64,000 bases of DNA from positions 1 to 64,000 of the forward strand of contig NZ_NEGA01000009.1 of assembly GCF_002135315.1 (NCBI RefSeq), given 5' to 3'. A program made the position numbers and the translations under genes. Source of the stretch: Acinetobacter sp. ANC 3903 (GTDB lineage Bacteria; Pseudomonadota; Gammaproteobacteria; Pseudomonadales; Moraxellaceae). The notes beneath the pieces are model-generated. The model had not been told where the DNA came from. It made no database searches and worked only from the letters and a program-made list of their open reading frames with translations. Below, one piece after another: positions 8,543-17,006 of this stretch (its first letter is position 1; every line of letters starts with the position of its first letter).

Positions 8543-9112
8543 TTATGCACGTTCTAAATAGTCACCAGTACGAGTGTCTACACGAACGCTTTCTTCTTGC
8601 TGCACGAATAATGGTACACGTACAACCGCACCAGTTTCGAGTTTAGCCGGTTTACCGCCGCCGCCAGAAGTATCACCACGTACACCTGGATCAGTTTCAA
8701 CGATTTTCAATACCACGAAGTTTGGCGCACTTACTGACAATGGCACGCCATTGAACAACATAATTGTGCAAAGTTCGTTAGAATCGTCTTTTAACCATTT
8801 TGCAGCATCACCCATTGCAGTTTTATCTGCAGTGATCTGTTCAAAAGTTTCAGGATCCATGAAGTTCCACATTTCACCATCGTTATATAAGTAGTTCATT
8901 TCTACTTCTACGATGTCGGCACCTTCAAGTGTTTCATTCGATTTGAATGTCTTTTCTAAAACTTTACCCGTTTTAAGATTACGAAGTTTTACACGGTTGA
9001 ATGCTTGACCCTTACCAGGTTTTACATATTCATTTTCCATGATTGAACATGGGTTGCCGTCAAGCATTACTTTAAGACCTTGCTTAAAGTCATTTGTAGA
9101 ATAATTGGCCAT
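8543..9112 (-). CDS. efp: Elongation factor P
   Basis: A 189-aa protein, the normal EF-P length, with the three-domain pattern. It relieves ribosome stalling at consecutive prolines. Lys34 lies in the loop KPGKGQA, the site beta-lysylated in the EpmABC pathway. The divergently transcribed gene at 9183 encodes EpmB, which prepares the lysine for this modification. A GGAG ribosome site precedes the ATG. The C-terminal RTGDYLERA is typical. Confidence 0.97.
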   Translation of the reverse strand: MANYSTNDFKQGLKVMLDGNPCSIMENEYVKPGKGQAFNRVKLRNLKTGKVLEKTFKSNETLEGADIVEVEMNYLYNDGEMWNFMDPETFEQITADKTAMGDAAKWLKDDSNELCTIMLFNGVPLSVSAPNFVVLKIVETDPGVRGDTSGGGGKPAKLETGAVVRVPLFVQQEESVRVDTRTGDYLERA

Positions 9113-9148
9113 GAAAGGCTCACTCCAAACTTACTAACTTAAATCTAT

Positions 9149-9167
9149 TAATGCTAGACTAGCATTA
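9149..9167. promoter_or_regulatory. Perfect palindrome in the efp-epmB divergent region
   Basis: TAATGCTA (9149-9156) and TAGCATTA (9160-9167) are perfect inverted repeats with a 3-bp spacer, 15 bp upstream of epmB and 37 bp upstream of efp. It could be an operator shared by both genes, or a hairpin in one leader. No regulator is known to me. Confidence 0.4.
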
Positions 9168-9182
9168 TTTTTAACACGTGGC

Positions 9183-10199
9183 ATGATAAACTATTTGTAT
9201 CAAGAGCAAAACTGGCAATCTCAACTGAGTGACCTAATTACAGATCCTTTAGAGTTGCTTGATGCGCTTCAGCTCTCGCCTGATCAATTATTATCAGGGG
9301 CTATCCTGGCTTCTGAACAGTTTAAATTACGTGTTCCGCGTGCATTCGTCGGAAAAATGAGCATTGGTAACCCGCTTGATCCCCTACTATTACAAGTATT
9401 ACCCCATCATCTGGAACTTGAAGATCATCCTGGTTTTGTAACTGATCCTTTAGGGGAAGAACAGGCCAATCAACAACCTGGTGTATTACATAAATACAAA
9501 TCGCGCTTTTTACTCACTTTAACGGGTGCTTGCGCCGTTCACTGTCGCTATTGTTTCCGCCGTCATTTTCCCTATCAAGAAAACCTGCCTAAAAACGAAG
9601 ACTGGTTAAATATTAAGCAATATATTCAAAAACAACCAGATATAAACGAAGTGATTTTGAGCGGTGGTGATCCACTTACTTTGTCTAACCGGAAACTTGC
9701 GCTGTGGATTGAACGTCTTGAGTCAGTGCCGCAAATTAAATTTTTGAGAATTCATTCACGGGTTCCTATCGTAATCCCCAACCGTGTCGATGAAGAGCTA
9801 ATTTCCCTATTAAAAAACAGTAGGCTGCGCATTATTCTAGTGGTACACTCAAATCATGCTGCTGAGCTTGATGATTTTACTTGCGCCAAACTTTCCATAT
9901 TGGTTCAACATCAAATTACCGTGCTCAATCAAGCGGTTTTATTAAATGGGGTTAATAATTCTGCGCAGGTTTTAGTGGATTTAAGTTACCGTCTGTTTGA
10001 GGCGGGTGTGATGCCATACTATTTACATGTATTAGATAAAGTAAAAGGTGCCCATCATTTTGACTTAAATCCTGAAGAAATTAATCGTATATATGAAGAG
10101 GTTTTAGAGAACCTGCCAGGATATTTGGTTCCTAAACTCGTTAGGGAAATCGCGGGCGAAAAAAATAAAACACCGCTTTTTGGAGTTTCAACTTTTTGA
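9183..10199 (+). CDS. epmB: EF-P lysine 2,3-aminomutase EpmB
   Basis: A 338-aa radical-SAM enzyme. The iron-sulfur cysteines form CxxxCxxC (Cys117, Cys121, Cys124; CAVHCRYC), the LAM/KamA variant. EpmB converts alpha-lysine to beta-lysine, which EpmA attaches to Lys34 of EF-P. Placement back to back with efp, with only 70 bases between the start codons, supports the assignment over a general lysine aminomutase. Length matches E. coli EpmB. An SGGDPL segment follows the cluster as in the family. Confidence 0.93.
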   Translation: MINYLYQEQNWQSQLSDLITDPLELLDALQLSPDQLLSGAILASEQFKLRVPRAFVGKMSIGNPLDPLLLQVLPHHLELEDHPGFVTDPLGEEQANQQPGVLHKYKSRFLLTLTGACAVHCRYCFRRHFPYQENLPKNEDWLNIKQYIQKQPDINEVILSGGDPLTLSNRKLALWIERLESVPQIKFLRIHSRVPIVIPNRVDEELISLLKNSRLRIILVVHSNHAAELDDFTCAKLSILVQHQITVLNQAVLLNGVNNSAQVLVDLSYRLFEAGVMPYYLHVLDKVKGAHHFDLNPEEINRIYEEVLENLPGYLVPKLVREIAGEKNKTPLFGVSTF

Positions 10200-10212
10200 G
10201 TTAATAATAACG

Positions 10213-11958
10213 ATGCTTATGAGTAATTCAGATATCTTCCAAACACCAACAGAGTTAAAGTTGGAAAAATTAAGCTTCTGCCCAACCAATGCCAAGGGGT
10301 TGCAAGACTGGGTATCCAATTTATCCATTCTTCAATTGGGGAATTCTTCCAAAGAACTTTTCAATGCCTTGCTGGAAATATCAGAACTTAAATGTCCTGA
10401 AATGTTGCGTTTTGACTTGATTCAAATCCTGCATCCCACCATTGATAATGTTTTAGGCAGCCTGGAAAAGCATTTTTTCAATCAGGGACTCATTACCAAC
10501 GATCGTAGTGACCAGATCATTGAACTTGCGATCCTGCTACGCAGTCATTTTGCCAAAATTTATATCGATATTTCAAAACGCTGCAATACACAGCTCAGCA
10601 TACAAAAGTTTTCTATCTTTGCATTCAATCAAAAGAAAAGTTTGCAAACCGCCAGAATCGTTTCTACGTATTATGCCTTGCAGCAACTGTCTTTATTGCT
10701 CTATCAACAACACCTGTTATACAGCACGCCTTTATTTGGACAATGGTTAATTGCACATCAACTGATTGAATGTGCAATGAAAAATAATTTTCATCAAACC
10801 AATATTAACCAGATACTGGATACGCAACATCCTTTACAGACCATTACTCAGGCTTATTCACAACTGGTATTGCTGGAAATTCTGAATACCCATCAAATCC
10901 GGCCTTCGGAAATGCAGGGCTTATATTTATGCAGTTTTGACTGGGCAAAACTGGTGCATGTGTTACCTAAAGAAACTACGCTTTCTCGTTATATTGTTGA
11001 TACCAATAAAGACTACCCGCCGGTTTTTAATACCAATCAATCCAGTCTTTATAAACCGACCATCTACATTTCAACACAAAATTTATTAGATCACCTTTCC
11101 GAAACTCAAACCAAAAAGTCAGGTTATCTATCGCGTAATGAAAAGCTATTCTTAACACCGGCACTGCATTTTCATATTCACAACCTGCTTACGACCAATA
11201 CTGAGCGTCGTCATGAACGTTATGAATATTCGGCACAGTTACAAATCTGTTTTAGTCTTTCAGTGGCACATTTCTATCTGTCTAAAGGTAAAAACTTTCA
11301 TGAGACTCTAGAGCTAGATACCAATTATCAGTTCCACAATGAAAGTAGCTTTATCAATTCGATGAATTCGAATATTCCTGCTGAAATCACCACAGCAAAA
11401 ACTTTAGACCGAGAAGCCAAACAAATTTATCCAGCAGAAGTTCTGGACATCAGTGTGAATGGTTACAGAATTAAATGGAATGGCGCTGCGCCTGCGAATT
11501 TAAAAACTGGCGAATTTATTTTAATTCAGGAAAACACCCATAGTCCGTGGCGTGGTGGTGTAGTCCGCTGGATCAAGCAGTCAACTGCCAAGAGCCTGGA
11601 ACTGGGACTAGAAGTACTGGCACAAGATTTATTCCCTTGTGCTGTTATGGTCAAAACAGATCGTCATAGCAATAATTACCAACCAGCCCTGATTGTTCAG
11701 TCCACCCAACTTGATGATGTATCAACCAGCCTGGTGGTGTCTGGTTCACACATGTTTAGAGAAAAACAAACGATTCATCTACGTTTAGGACAAGAAGAAA
11801 TAAAAATTTATTTAACTAAAGCTCAAATCATTACACAAAGTTTTATTCGTTTTGAATTCGAGTTGCTGAATGAGCAACAAGAAATTCTGATTAAAAACTT
11901 TATTAATAAGCAAACGAATGAAATTAAGAATCACGATTTATGGGAAGCATTGAAGTGA
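10213..11958 (+). CDS. PilZ-domain protein upstream of a FimX-like gene
   Basis: A 581-aa soluble protein. The N-terminal 330 residues are mostly helical and not recognised. A PilZ-like c-di-GMP binding region follows, with RRHER (Arg332, Arg336; RxxxR) and DISVNG (residues 412-417; DxSxxG). The distance between the two motifs is about 76 residues, longer than usual, because of an inserted polar segment. The open frame reaches back to a TTG at 10180 inside epmB, but ATG at 10213 (or 10219) is the likelier start. The stop overlaps the start of the next gene by 19 bases, so the two are probably made together. I infer a c-di-GMP effector working with the FimX-like protein; no function is proven. 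Confidence 0.7.
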   Translation: MLMSNSDIFQTPTELKLEKLSFCPTNAKGLQDWVSNLSILQLGNSSKELFNALLEISELKCPEMLRFDLIQILHPTIDNVLGSLEKHFFNQGLITNDRSDQIIELAILLRSHFAKIYIDISKRCNTQLSIQKFSIFAFNQKKSLQTARIVSTYYALQQLSLLLYQQHLLYSTPLFGQWLIAHQLIECAMKNNFHQTNINQILDTQHPLQTITQAYSQLVLLEILNTHQIRPSEMQGLYLCSFDWAKLVHVLPKETTLSRYIVDTNKDYPPVFNTNQSSLYKPTIYISTQNLLDHLSETQTKKSGYLSRNEKLFLTPALHFHIHNLLTTNTERRHERYEYSAQLQICFSLSVAHFYLSKGKNFHETLELDTNYQFHNESSFINSMNSNIPAEITTAKTLDREAKQIYPAEVLDISVNGYRIKWNGAAPANLKTGEFILIQENTHSPWRGGVVRWIKQSTAKSLELGLEVLAQDLFPCAVMVKTDRHSNNYQPALIVQSTQLDDVSTSLVVSGSHMFREKQTIHLRLGQEEIKIYLTKAQIITQSFIRFEFELLNEQQEILIKNFINKQTNEIKNHDLWEALK

Positions 11959-14054
11959 GAAATCCATTATTGTCTAAAAAGTTAAAACGTACTGAAACAC
12001 GTTTACTCATTATCGATGATAATCAAATACGTTTTAATCAAATCCGTGATCTTTTAACATCCAGTGAACATGTGGTACATGCAACTTTGCTTGATGATTT
12101 ACAAAATTTCGAAAAACAATTACACCATACCTGGGATCTGGTTATTTTTGGCCGTGCTTACGACTTAAAATATGAACAGGCTTTGAGCCTGATTCGCTTA
12201 TCAAATCAACCCAACTTGCCTATGATCCTGCTCAAACCTGATGATTATCAGGCCGATCAATACGCAGGCTACATTCGTAAAGGGATCTATGACATTCTTA
12301 ATCTGGATTATCCAGATCGTTTTTACCTTGGTCTTTTACGTGCACTTTCATTAAGTCGTTTAGTCCTAACTCAACAACATCTCATGGAAGAGCTAGAAAC
12401 GGCTCAAACCCATGCCCAGTCTTTGGTACAAGAAAGCAACAAGGCCTTTGCCCTGATCCAGGAAGGTATTCATGTTCAGGCAAACCCTGAATATTTAGCA
12501 CTTTTTGGCCTCAAAGATGAAGATGAAATTGTGGGCCTCCCCTTACTGGATCTGCTTCAGCCTAAAGATTTAAATGAGTTTAAACTGCGCTTTAAAAAAA
12601 TTTCCCAAGGTCAGTTTGATTTAGGGCGTTTTGAAATCAATAGCCTGAATAATCAGGTATCTATTCCAAATCCGCTGAAAATTGAGTTTTTACCCTCTAC
12701 AGATGAAGAAGATGCTTTACAAATTACCATTGATACTGAATCTTCACCATCAGCTCAGGCCACATCAGCAACAGCCGATGCACAAAAGCCTCATACTTAT
12801 CAGTTGATTAATCGCACAATTAATCAACAACCTTCTGACATTAATGCACTGGTTCTGTTCTCTTTGACCTCCTGCCCTGACAGCATTTTTGAAGGTGAAT
12901 GGGATACTTTTAAAAATTATTTCAGCACGGTTAAAGAATTTTTAAAAGAACAAACCCATGTGCCTTTATTTGAAATGAGTTCAGGGATTTATGTCGGTCT
13001 GTTCCAAGCTGAGTCCAAAGCCAAGTTAGAGTCTAAACTTATAGGTTTAAGCTCGTTAAAAAAACCGCAATTATTGTCAATCAATCAAACCTCTTATCCG
13101 CTTAATCTGAGAATTGGTTATACATTGTTAGGTTCTGAAATACGCGATGAAAAACATTTTGAACAATTTATAGCTTCAGCTTATAAAACTGCCTTACCGG
13201 AAAATCAACCCACTCCATCACTTGTATTGGATGCACCATTAGACATTCCAACCATTGAACTTCAGCACCCAGAAATTAAGGCGGCCCCTAGTTCACCTGA
13301 AGCAACCCTACTCAGAGCCTTACAACAAAGTTTGGATCGCGGTGAAATCCACCTTAAATATCAGCAACTTTATGACAAACAAGACACCAATTTATATACT
13401 TATGAAGTGACCAGCGGCTTTATTTACGAAAATGCCTGGAAAGATTTAGCCGGTTTAAGAGAACTCGCAGAAGATCCTGAATTATCCATTAAACTGGATC
13501 GCTGGATATTAGTGGAATCATGTAAACAATTGCATAATTTTATTACTCAATATCCTGAAGCAAAATTGATCGTGAATTTAAATAAAGCAGTGCTCTTACA
13601 CGACCGAACCTTCCCTGAATTTATTTCGAAACTCATTACTATTGTTCGCAGTAAATTGAAGCATCCGTTAATTTTACAATTCTCGGAAGAAGATATTAGC
13701 CAAAATATTTCAGATGTCCAAAAGCATATTGCCCAATTGCGCCAATTTGGTGCTGAGGTCTCCCTTAGAGACTTTGGCAATACCATTTATAGTGAGTCGA
13801 TGTTACGTCAACTTGATGTGAATTGTTTAACTCTACATCAGAATTTGACCAAAATGTTGCAGACAGAAAAAACTATGCAGGAATTACAGGAAAAGTTGAG
13901 TTCTTTCCAGGAAATCAAACCTGGCGAAATCATGCTACGTGACCTCAATGATATGACTTTGTTTGCAAATGCATGGAATGTGGATGCACGTTTTATTCAG
14001 GGTGATTATTTCCAGAAAAAACTGGATCATTTGATTGATGTACAAGACCAATAG
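11940..14054 (+). CDS. FimX-like REC-PAS-GGDEF/EAL protein with degenerate catalytic motifs
   Basis: A 704-aa protein with a receiver-like domain (about 15-135, LLIIDDNQ), a coiled linker, a PAS-like domain (about 165-270), a GGDEF-like domain (about 300-420) and an EAL-like domain (about 455-700). Both output domains have lost catalytic residues: the GGDEF position reads SSGIY, EAL reads YEVT (Glu489 kept), DDFG reads RDFG (610-613), and the KID lysine and aspartate are replaced (LTLH). Such a degenerate protein should bind c-di-GMP rather than make or break it. Size and domain order match Pseudomonas FimX, which promotes type IV pilus assembly. No pilus genes lie nearby, so the pilus role is inferred from architecture. 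Confidence 0.8.
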   Translation: MGSIEVRNPLLSKKLKRTETRLLIIDDNQIRFNQIRDLLTSSEHVVHATLLDDLQNFEKQLHHTWDLVIFGRAYDLKYEQALSLIRLSNQPNLPMILLKPDDYQADQYAGYIRKGIYDILNLDYPDRFYLGLLRALSLSRLVLTQQHLMEELETAQTHAQSLVQESNKAFALIQEGIHVQANPEYLALFGLKDEDEIVGLPLLDLLQPKDLNEFKLRFKKISQGQFDLGRFEINSLNNQVSIPNPLKIEFLPSTDEEDALQITIDTESSPSAQATSATADAQKPHTYQLINRTINQQPSDINALVLFSLTSCPDSIFEGEWDTFKNYFSTVKEFLKEQTHVPLFEMSSGIYVGLFQAESKAKLESKLIGLSSLKKPQLLSINQTSYPLNLRIGYTLLGSEIRDEKHFEQFIASAYKTALPENQPTPSLVLDAPLDIPTIELQHPEIKAAPSSPEATLLRALQQSLDRGEIHLKYQQLYDKQDTNLYTYEVTSGFIYENAWKDLAGLRELAEDPELSIKLDRWILVESCKQLHNFITQYPEAKLIVNLNKAVLLHDRTFPEFISKLITIVRSKLKHPLILQFSEEDISQNISDVQKHIAQLRQFGAEVSLRDFGNTIYSESMLRQLDVNCLTLHQNLTKMLQTEKTMQELQEKLSSFQEIKPGEIMLRDLNDMTLFANAWNVDARFIQGDYFQKKLDHLIDVQDQ

Positions 14055-14101
14055 GTCTTGTACAAGGTCTGTCATAGCATCATGGATGAAATGCCAGACA
14101 T

Positions 14102-14130
14102 AAAAAAACGGGCAAGAAGCCCGTTTTTTT
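14102..14130. terminator. Bidirectional terminator between fimX-like and rpmE
   Basis: CGGGC (14109-14113) pairs with GCCCG (14119-14123), flanked by seven A and seven T residues, so it works on both strands for two convergent genes. Confidence 0.9.
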
Positions 14131-14141
14131 CATTTTGGGTA

Positions 14142-14366
14142 TTAACGTTTGATAGAACGTGACATACCAGCAAAACGTTGTTTGAATTTGTCGATACGGC
14201 CGCCAGTGTCCACATTCTTTTGTTTACCAGTATAGAATGGGTGGCATGCTGAACATACGTCTAGGTAAATAGTTTCTTTACCAAGCGCTGAACGAGTTTC
14301 GATTACGTTACCACATGAACAAGTAGCAACTAATTTTTCATATTTTGGGTGAATATCGGCGCGCAT
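14142..14366 (-). CDS. rpmE: 50S ribosomal protein L31, zinc-binding type
   Basis: A 74-aa L31. Four zinc ligands are present (Cys16, Cys18, Cys38, Cys41), so this is the zinc-containing C+ form, not the zinc-free paralogue used under zinc limitation. The conserved [11 protein letters not shown] segment is clear. Transcribed alone, with a bidirectional terminator downstream and a structured leader candidate upstream. Confidence 0.97.
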   Translation of the reverse strand: MRADIHPKYEKLVATCSCGNVIETRSALGKETIYLDVCSACHPFYTGKQKNVDTGGRIDKFKQRFAGMSRSIKR

Positions 14367-14492
14367 CGTCGATTACTCCTAAGTTAAGAAAGGCTTATGC
14401 TGTCATCGCAAATTGATCACTCTCATGATTCATGAGGAATAAGCTTAATCCAGGAAAAAGCTAGACCAACACCACAACAGACCATTCTTTTG

Positions 14493-14537
14493 GCCCACCG
14501 AGACGGATACCGTCAGAGCTAAGCACAACAAGTGGGC
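14493..14537 (-). promoter_or_regulatory. Structured leader candidate upstream of rpmE
   Basis: GCCCAC (14493-14498) pairs with GTGGGC (14532-14537) and encloses a GACGG-ATA-CCGTC hairpin (14502-14514). The structure lies about 130 bases upstream of the L31 start, in a 207-base non-coding stretch. Ribosomal protein L31 leaders that bind the protein are known in several bacterial groups. Whether this is one of them, a separate small RNA, or chance is not settled. Confidence 0.35.
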
Positions 14538-14573
14538 AAGATTATATCTGAAAGCCCCTTATTAATAAATAGT

Positions 14574-15062
14574 TCATTCTTTCTTAGTTGAAATATTATA
14601 CTGTTTTGTCCGTTCAATATAAGCTCGATATTGAGCTTCAACTGCAGAGATATATTCGGCTTCATCAAATGCATTCAGCTTAGAAATCAAATAAGGGCAA
14701 TATATTTTTGAATCCGCCCTTCTCATCGATTGATCCATCGCAGAAAGCATAGCTTTAAGTTCATTTTTAAAATTTGCATCAACAGGTTGATCCATTTCTT
14801 TTTCCTGAATAGGGCTCAACCCTTCCAGCTTAGCTATTCTTACTGCTTTAAGCAGTTTTACGCTTACAATTGCATAAGCAGTTTCCAGCTCTAAATTAAG
14901 TTGAGGTTGTGTTTCTCTGCAATAATTCAGCATCGGCTGCATTGTAATTAATGACATTTTTTCAAAAATATCCCGATTTGTATGAATCGTTAAATCTTCT
15001 TGAGCAAGGCAATAATTACTGAGAAAAACCGCAAAAAATACCATAATTTTTGTAATTTTCAT
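14574..15062 (-). CDS. Secreted protein of unknown function
   Basis: A 162-aa protein with a clear signal peptide (MKITKIMVFFAVFLSNYCLA) and a mature helical domain with two cysteines (in LNYCRE and YCPYL) that could form a disulfide. I chose the ATG at 15062 because AAGGA lies five bases upstream. The frame also has an ATG six codons earlier that would lengthen the signal. I do not recognise the family. It stands alone between rpmE and the symporter gene. A periplasmic role is inferred from the signal only. Confidence 0.75.
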   Translation of the reverse strand: MKITKIMVFFAVFLSNYCLAQEDLTIHTNRDIFEKMSLITMQPMLNYCRETQPQLNLELETAYAIVSVKLLKAVRIAKLEGLSPIQEKEMDQPVDANFKNELKAMLSAMDQSMRRADSKIYCPYLISKLNAFDEAEYISAVEAQYRAYIERTKQYNISTKKE

Positions 15063-15176
15063 TTTATCCTTTGAGTTCATTGTCTCTTTTAATATAAATT
15101 TTTTATCATCTTTTCAAAACAGAAAACTCCAATTTCAACCTGGAAGTTTTCTGTTTGAATCAGTTTTCTGCTTGTA

Positions 15177-16148
15177 TTAATTCTCAATTTTTTGCTTTGA
15201 CCAATAATTGGCAATTACGCCACAGACCATGAGCTGAATTTGATGAAAGATCATAATCGGCAGAACAATCATGCCTAGGGGCTGACCAATAAACAGGATT
15301 TGTGCCATTGGAACACCGCTGGCTAATGTTTTCTTGGAACTACAAAAAAACATCGCGACTTGATCTGCTCGGTTAAAACCCAACCATTTTGGAATGTATA
15401 AAGCCAGCAACATGATAATAGTCAAAAATATCGAGCAAGCTAGAGTCAAAACCAGTAGCGTTTGCCAGCTCACTGCTTGCCACAATCCTGCCACCACTGC
15501 CCCACTAAAAGCAGCATAGACCACCATAAGAATGGTCCCCTGATCAAAAGCTTTAACTATACCTGGCTTTTTCAGCATTAAGGGATAAACATAAGGTCTG
15601 AGCATTTGTCCCAAAATAAAAGGAAGCAGCAGCAATAAGGTAATTTGGATAATCGAGGACGTTGGATTAAAGCCGTGTTGCGACTGGCCTAAAATAAACA
15701 CACTGACCAATATCGGGGTAATGAACATGCCGACGATATTGGAAAATGAAGCACTACAAACTGCACTGGCTACATTGCCTTTTGCCACCGAGGTAAATGC
15801 AATGGAGGATTGTACTGTGGAGGGCAAGAAACACATAAACAAAAAGCCCCAATACAGTTCCTTACCTAATAGAGGTAACAGAATGGGTTGTGCAAGTAAT
15901 CCAAGGATCGGAAATAAGGCAAAAGTGAAAGCAAACACCACCACATGGAATTTCCAGTGCATGATGCCCTGCACCACTGCTTCTCTAGAAAGTTTTGCAC
16001 CATGCAAAAAGAATAGAATTGCAATTGCCACCGAGGTGATCACACTAAAAATATCCGCAGCCAGACCCGATATGGGCATGAGGCTTGCCAAGATCACCAC
16101 CACAATCAACAAAATAGTAAAGCGATCCAATGCCAATAATTTTAACAT
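15177..16148 (-). CDS. Bile acid:sodium symporter family protein (YfeH-like)
   Basis: A 323-aa membrane protein with about ten transmembrane helices, of the SBF-like branch of the BASS superfamily, to which E. coli YfeH belongs. The segments FFLHGAKLSREA and FLPSTVQSSIAFTS, and the late FCSSKKTLASGVPMA, are typical of this branch. They contain the small and polar residues that line the sodium sites. The substrate is unknown. AGGAAG sits at good spacing before the ATG. Confidence 0.88.
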   Translation of the reverse strand: MLKLLALDRFTILLIVVVILASLMPISGLAADIFSVITSVAIAILFFLHGAKLSREAVVQGIMHWKFHVVVFAFTFALFPILGLLAQPILLPLLGKELYWGFLFMCFLPSTVQSSIAFTSVAKGNVASAVCSASFSNIVGMFITPILVSVFILGQSQHGFNPTSSIIQITLLLLLPFILGQMLRPYVYPLMLKKPGIVKAFDQGTILMVVYAAFSGAVVAGLWQAVSWQTLLVLTLACSIFLTIIMLLALYIPKWLGFNRADQVAMFFCSSKKTLASGVPMAQILFIGQPLGMIVLPIMIFHQIQLMVCGVIANYWSKQKIEN

Positions 16149-16176
16149 CGCTACTTCCTGTAATAATTGAAAATAT

Positions 16177-16230
16177 AAAAAAGCCCAATAAGTGAATTTA
16201 CCTACTGGTAAAGTTTCATCTTACTGGGCT
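16177..16230 (-). terminator. gloA terminator (long-loop hairpin)
   Basis: On the minus strand AGCCCAGTAAG pairs with CTTATTGGGCT with one wobble; the loop is about 27 bases and six T follow. It lies between gloA and the symporter gene. Confidence 0.6.
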
Positions 16231-16304
16231 GAATAAATAAAGCCAGTTTTTCAACTCAATGTTGAATATTTAGTTTATCTATATCACTTTATGAAAGAGA
16301 TCTA

Positions 16305-16706
16305 TTAGTTATTACGCGCATTGGCATCTTGCTGAATCAGCTCGATTTTGTAACCATCCGGATCTTCAACAAAAGCAATAACCGTTACCCCGCCTTTCAT
16401 TGGCCCTGCTTCACGTACCACCTTACCACCACGTGCCTTGATCTCTTCACAGGCTTTGTAGGCATCATCCACAGCGATAGCAATATGGCCATAAGCATTG
16501 CCTAAGTCATAACTTGAAGTGTCCCAGTTATGTGTCAGTTCCAAGACGGTATGATTTGCTTCATCCCCATAACCCACAAAAGCTAAAGTGAATCGACCTT
16601 GTTCATAATCGCGTTTACGAAGCAAAGTCATACCGAGTACTTCAGTATAGAACTTTAAAGATTGTTCCAGATTGCCTACACGTAACATGGTATGCAGCAT
16701 GCGCAT
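16305..16706 (-). CDS. gloA: Lactoylglutathione lyase (glyoxalase I)
   Basis: A 133-aa glyoxalase I, which turns the methylglyoxal-glutathione adduct into S-lactoylglutathione. The four metal ligands fall exactly where expected: His5, Glu56, His74, Glu122. The short length without the insertions of the eukaryotic zinc enzymes places it in the nickel/cobalt-activated bacterial class. AGGAAA precedes the start. Monocistronic, with its own terminator. Confidence 0.96.
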   Translation of the reverse strand: MRMLHTMLRVGNLEQSLKFYTEVLGMTLLRKRDYEQGRFTLAFVGYGDEANHTVLELTHNWDTSSYDLGNAYGHIAIAVDDAYKACEEIKARGGKVVREAGPMKGGVTVIAFVEDPDGYKIELIQQDANARNN

Positions 16707-16799
16707 GATTCATTTTCCTGAGTTTTCAATTTTTACAGATACTATAGGGATTTAGCCTGGAAAATTCAATTTAACAAACTGGTTATAACTGTCACTTAT

Positions 16800-16821
16800 T
16801 GTGCTACTCCTGTGCTACTCC
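16800..16821. repeat. Tandem 11-bp repeat in gloA-ampG gap
   Basis: TGTGCTACTCC is repeated twice without spacer in the 300-base gap 16707-17006, which has no gene. The rest of this gap holds the gloA promoter side and the ampG terminator. The 11-bp period is like that of the repeats beside the integrase at 1710. It may be the scar of a lost insertion, but this is speculative. Confidence 0.35.
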
Positions 16822-16946
16822 CCCTCAGTGTTTATGCATTTTTTAAATCAATACAAAACTGAAATCACGATTTACCATGATGATGTATTCCTTGCTTAGG
16901 CTATTTAAATGTAACACTAAACACTTGCCTCGACTTTCGTCCAAAT

Positions 16947-16983
16947 AAAAACCCATTTCATCTTCTAGATAAAATGGGTTTAT
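16947..16983 (-). terminator. ampG terminator
   Basis: AAACCCATTT and AAATGGGTTT form a stem with a 13-base inner segment, followed by T-rich sequence on the minus strand. Confidence 0.7.
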
Positions 16984-17006
16984 TGATACAGTTTTAAAAT
17001 GTGAGC

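Noticed and set aside
10180..10212. PilZ gene start at the TTG in epmB
   Set aside because: TTG is unlikely with two ATG codons soon after; the overlap with epmB would be longer than usual.
11940..14054. Active c-di-GMP phosphodiesterase
   Set aside because: The catalytic aspartate and lysine positions of the EAL domain are replaced, and the GGDEF motif reads SSGIY.
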